Of a DNA stretch of 64,000 nucleotides, positions 62,623 to 64,000 are shown one piece after another. Source of the DNA: JACJVV01 sp964581515 (GTDB lineage: Archaea > Nanobdellota > Nanobdellia > Woesearchaeales > JACJVV01); NCBI GenBank assembly GCA_964581515.1, contig CAZOOV010000009.1, positions 1 through 64,000 of the forward strand, written 5' to 3'. Every line of letters starts with the position of its first letter. Within the stretch, counting starts at the first letter, position 1. Below the pieces are notes generated by a model. It was not told where the DNA came from and searched no databases. It worked only from the letters and a program-made list of their open reading frames with translations. A program made the position numbers and the translations under genes.

Positions 62623-63045
62623 ATGGGAATGTATAATACGATTGAAGCAAAACTTGAATGTCCTGTTAATGGTGCGATTCAAGATATTGAGATACAGGTA
62701 AGATGGGGTGGGGGAGTGCTTGAGCATTTTAAGATAGGTGATGATATTAATTTTGCAAAAAATATGAAGAGTTTATGGATCAAGGATAGTTATGTTTGTG
62801 ATTCTTGTCAAGATCTGATGGATGAGAGATATTCTGGTTGGCGGGAAACTTATGACGATGGTGTACATTCTTATCCTGCTGAGGAAAACTGCCCCAATGG
62901 CAAACCCGATATTGATGAATATTCTCATAGTGTCTATGTTAATATTCAGAAGGGAATATTGATGGATATAATTTCTGAAGCAGAATTCAAAAAGAGAGAG
63001 TTGAGTGAATTCTTAGAAGGTGATGAGATTAGTGGATTTTATTGA
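62623..63045 (+). CDS. hypothetical protein with CxxC
   Basis: 140 residues. Beta-rich with CDSC (about 58-61) and other Cys (LECPV, ENCPNG), perhaps a zinc site, plus an acidic C-terminus. TATA box TTATAAATA at 62594-62602 is about 25 nt before ATG, a leaderless start. No family recognised. Confidence 0.6.
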   Translation: MGMYNTIEAKLECPVNGAIQDIEIQVRWGGGVLEHFKIGDDINFAKNMKSLWIKDSYVCDSCQDLMDERYSGWRETYDDGVHSYPAEENCPNGKPDIDEYSHSVYVNIQKGILMDIISEAEFKKRELSEFLEGDEISGFY

Positions 63046-63100
63046 TTCTTAATGTTATTTTTAGATCTTTTTATTTTTGTTTTTTATTATTCTTATCTTT

Positions 63101-64000
63101 TTATTTTTCTTCCTGTACTTTTTTTGGAAGTCCTGCTTCTTCAAGATATTGTTTGTAACTCTTTACAAGTCCTTCTTGATCGAGGTGATTTCTGATTTCA
63201 CCGACAAGTTGAGTGTTTGAATAAAGTGCATCACATATATCACATCCTGATCTCATCTCAATCTTGAAATCATCTATTTTGTTTGCCAGATGATACATGA
63301 ATCTGAGCCCTCCTAACTTATCTGCGAGATATACTGGGTCATTACTGATCTTCTCTTTGATTGACTTAAGGCTTTCTTCCATGATATTTCCTTGGTATCT
63401 TCCTTCTTTCACACACATTCCTGATAATCCAAAAGCAACATCACCTTTATGGTTGATGTATAATGTGGTATACATATCTGGTGAGAATCCGAGGTGCTCT
63501 ATGCTTGATGTCTTTATCGGGAAAATATCATCCATCTGTGGAAATGATCTTGCTCTTCCTTTTGGTGCTGCAAAGGGATGGTTGGTCATGAAGCTAAGTC
63601 CATCTCCAAAATCGAATCTGATATTCAAAAGATCTCCTTTGCCTGGTTCTTCTGATTTTACTTCTGGCAGTCCTTTATCCTGGAATGCAGAGTATAATGC
63701 ACTGTAGACATAGTTTATTGAATCACCATCTATCTCTAACCCGTCAGTTCCTAGTACTGTGAACCTTAAATGTTCAGATAGATTGACTTCAGGGAATGCT
63801 CTTCTCATTGCTAAGGCTGCCCTGAAATAATTCTTATGATGTACATCATATCCTTCTCCAAGACTTATAGCAAGAAGCTTGCCATTTTCTCCAAAATCAA
63901 ATCCATTATCTCTTAAGAATCTAAACCATCTGTCTGCATTACCAAGTGTTTTTGCAAAGACTGCGTTTGTCTGTATGGATATGGGAAAATCTGTTGTAGA
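63101..64000 (-). CDS. partial gene at window end, possible radical SAM-like protein
   Basis: The frame is open from 64000 down to the stop at 63101, giving at least 299 residues with no N-terminus in view; the Met at 63808 is internal. Visible sequence includes IQTNAVFAKTLGNADRWFRF, LLAISLGEGYDV and a late CDIC pair. The strand-helix order and phrase shapes resemble the second half of a radical SAM barrel with an added domain (TLYINHKGDVAFGLSGMC), but the cluster motif would be outside the window. Assignment tentative. Confidence 0.45.
   Translation of the reverse strand, partial: STTDFPISIQTNAVFAKTLGNADRWFRFLRDNGFDFGENGKLLAISLGEGYDVHHKNYFRAALAMRRAFPEVNLSEHLRFTVLGTDGLEIDGDSINYVYSALYSAFQDKGLPEVKSEEPGKGDLLNIRFDFGDGLSFMTNHPFAAPKGRARSFPQMDDIFPIKTSSIEHLGFSPDMYTTLYINHKGDVAFGLSGMCVKEGRYQGNIMEESLKSIKEKISNDPVYLADKLGGLRFMYHLANKIDDFKIEMRSGCDICDALYSNTQLVGEIRNHLDQEGLVKSYKQYLEEAGLPKKVQEEK

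Overview
The window reads as a chromosomal segment of an AT-rich archaeon, most likely a DPANN-type lineage such as Woesearchaeota (lineage is inference). Supporting evidence seen here: the archaeal RNA polymerase operon with split large subunits (RpoH, B'', B', A', A''), archaeal-type L30e and NusA next to uS12 and uS7, two tRNA genes with introns after position 37, a GINS subunit (Gins51), EndoQ, archaeal TATA boxes about 26 nt upstream of start codons (often giving leaderless mRNAs), and TrmB-like and Lrp-like regulators. Many genes are hypothetical proteins of the kind common in DPANN genomes.

Layout. 1-14.3 kb: XerA recombinase with a 28-bp dif-like inverted repeat upstream, enolase, an FHA/TPR-like protein, a coiled-coil protein with a RelE-like tail, small membrane proteins, EndoQ, a DHH-like phosphoesterase, a membrane transglutaminase-like protein, and a four-gene helical/membrane group led by a 47-residue ORF. 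14.4-24.1 kb (minus strand): tRNA-Asp, tRNA-Lys, rpoH-rpoB2-rpoB1-rpoA1-rpoA2-rpl30e-nusA-rpsL-rpsG. 24.3-25.5 kb: gins51 and a phased 11-bp A-rich tandem repeat. 25.5-31.9 kb: an accessory operon in which nearly every gene has a strong Shine-Dalgarno sequence: radical SAM/SPASM protein, unknown Rossmann-like protein, SDR, membrane-anchored glycoside hydrolase, class II fructose-bisphosphate aldolase, Lrp-type regulator, lipoprotein. 32.1-39.8 kb: an AbrB-PhoU regulator facing a four-gene set of three tandem, 4-nt-overlapping aminoglycoside-phosphotransferase-fold kinases with different N-terminal domains (LRR, receiver-like, beta-rich) followed by a histidine phosphatase. 40-43 kb: purine salvage (hpt, mtnP, apt), Maf and a DUF4346-like gene. 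43-52.4 kb: radical SAM with a TRAM-like tail, NcsA-type tRNA thiolase, an Ndk with insertions, a multi-HTH protein, a TctA-like membrane protein, a small phosphatase, and a degraded stretch. 52.5-56.2 kb: membrane/surface proteins behind palindromic promoters, plus nucleotide-sugar genes. 56.3-64 kb: HD hydrolases, a pair of AAA-type ATPases (one with a broken P-loop), a divergent ATP-dependent DNA ligase-like protein, a tandem pair of TrmB-like regulators behind a perfect palindrome, and a gene cut by the window end.

The best candidate for an undescribed system is the kinase array at 33.0-39.8 kb: paralogous catalytic modules joined to interchangeable sensor-like N-termini, apparently co-transcribed with a phosphatase. 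Other notable items are the accessory operon whose hydrolase and lipoprotein share a membrane-targeting motif, two tandem stem-loops in the leader of a surface protein gene, and the divergent ligase. All functional calls come from reading motifs; no database search was run.
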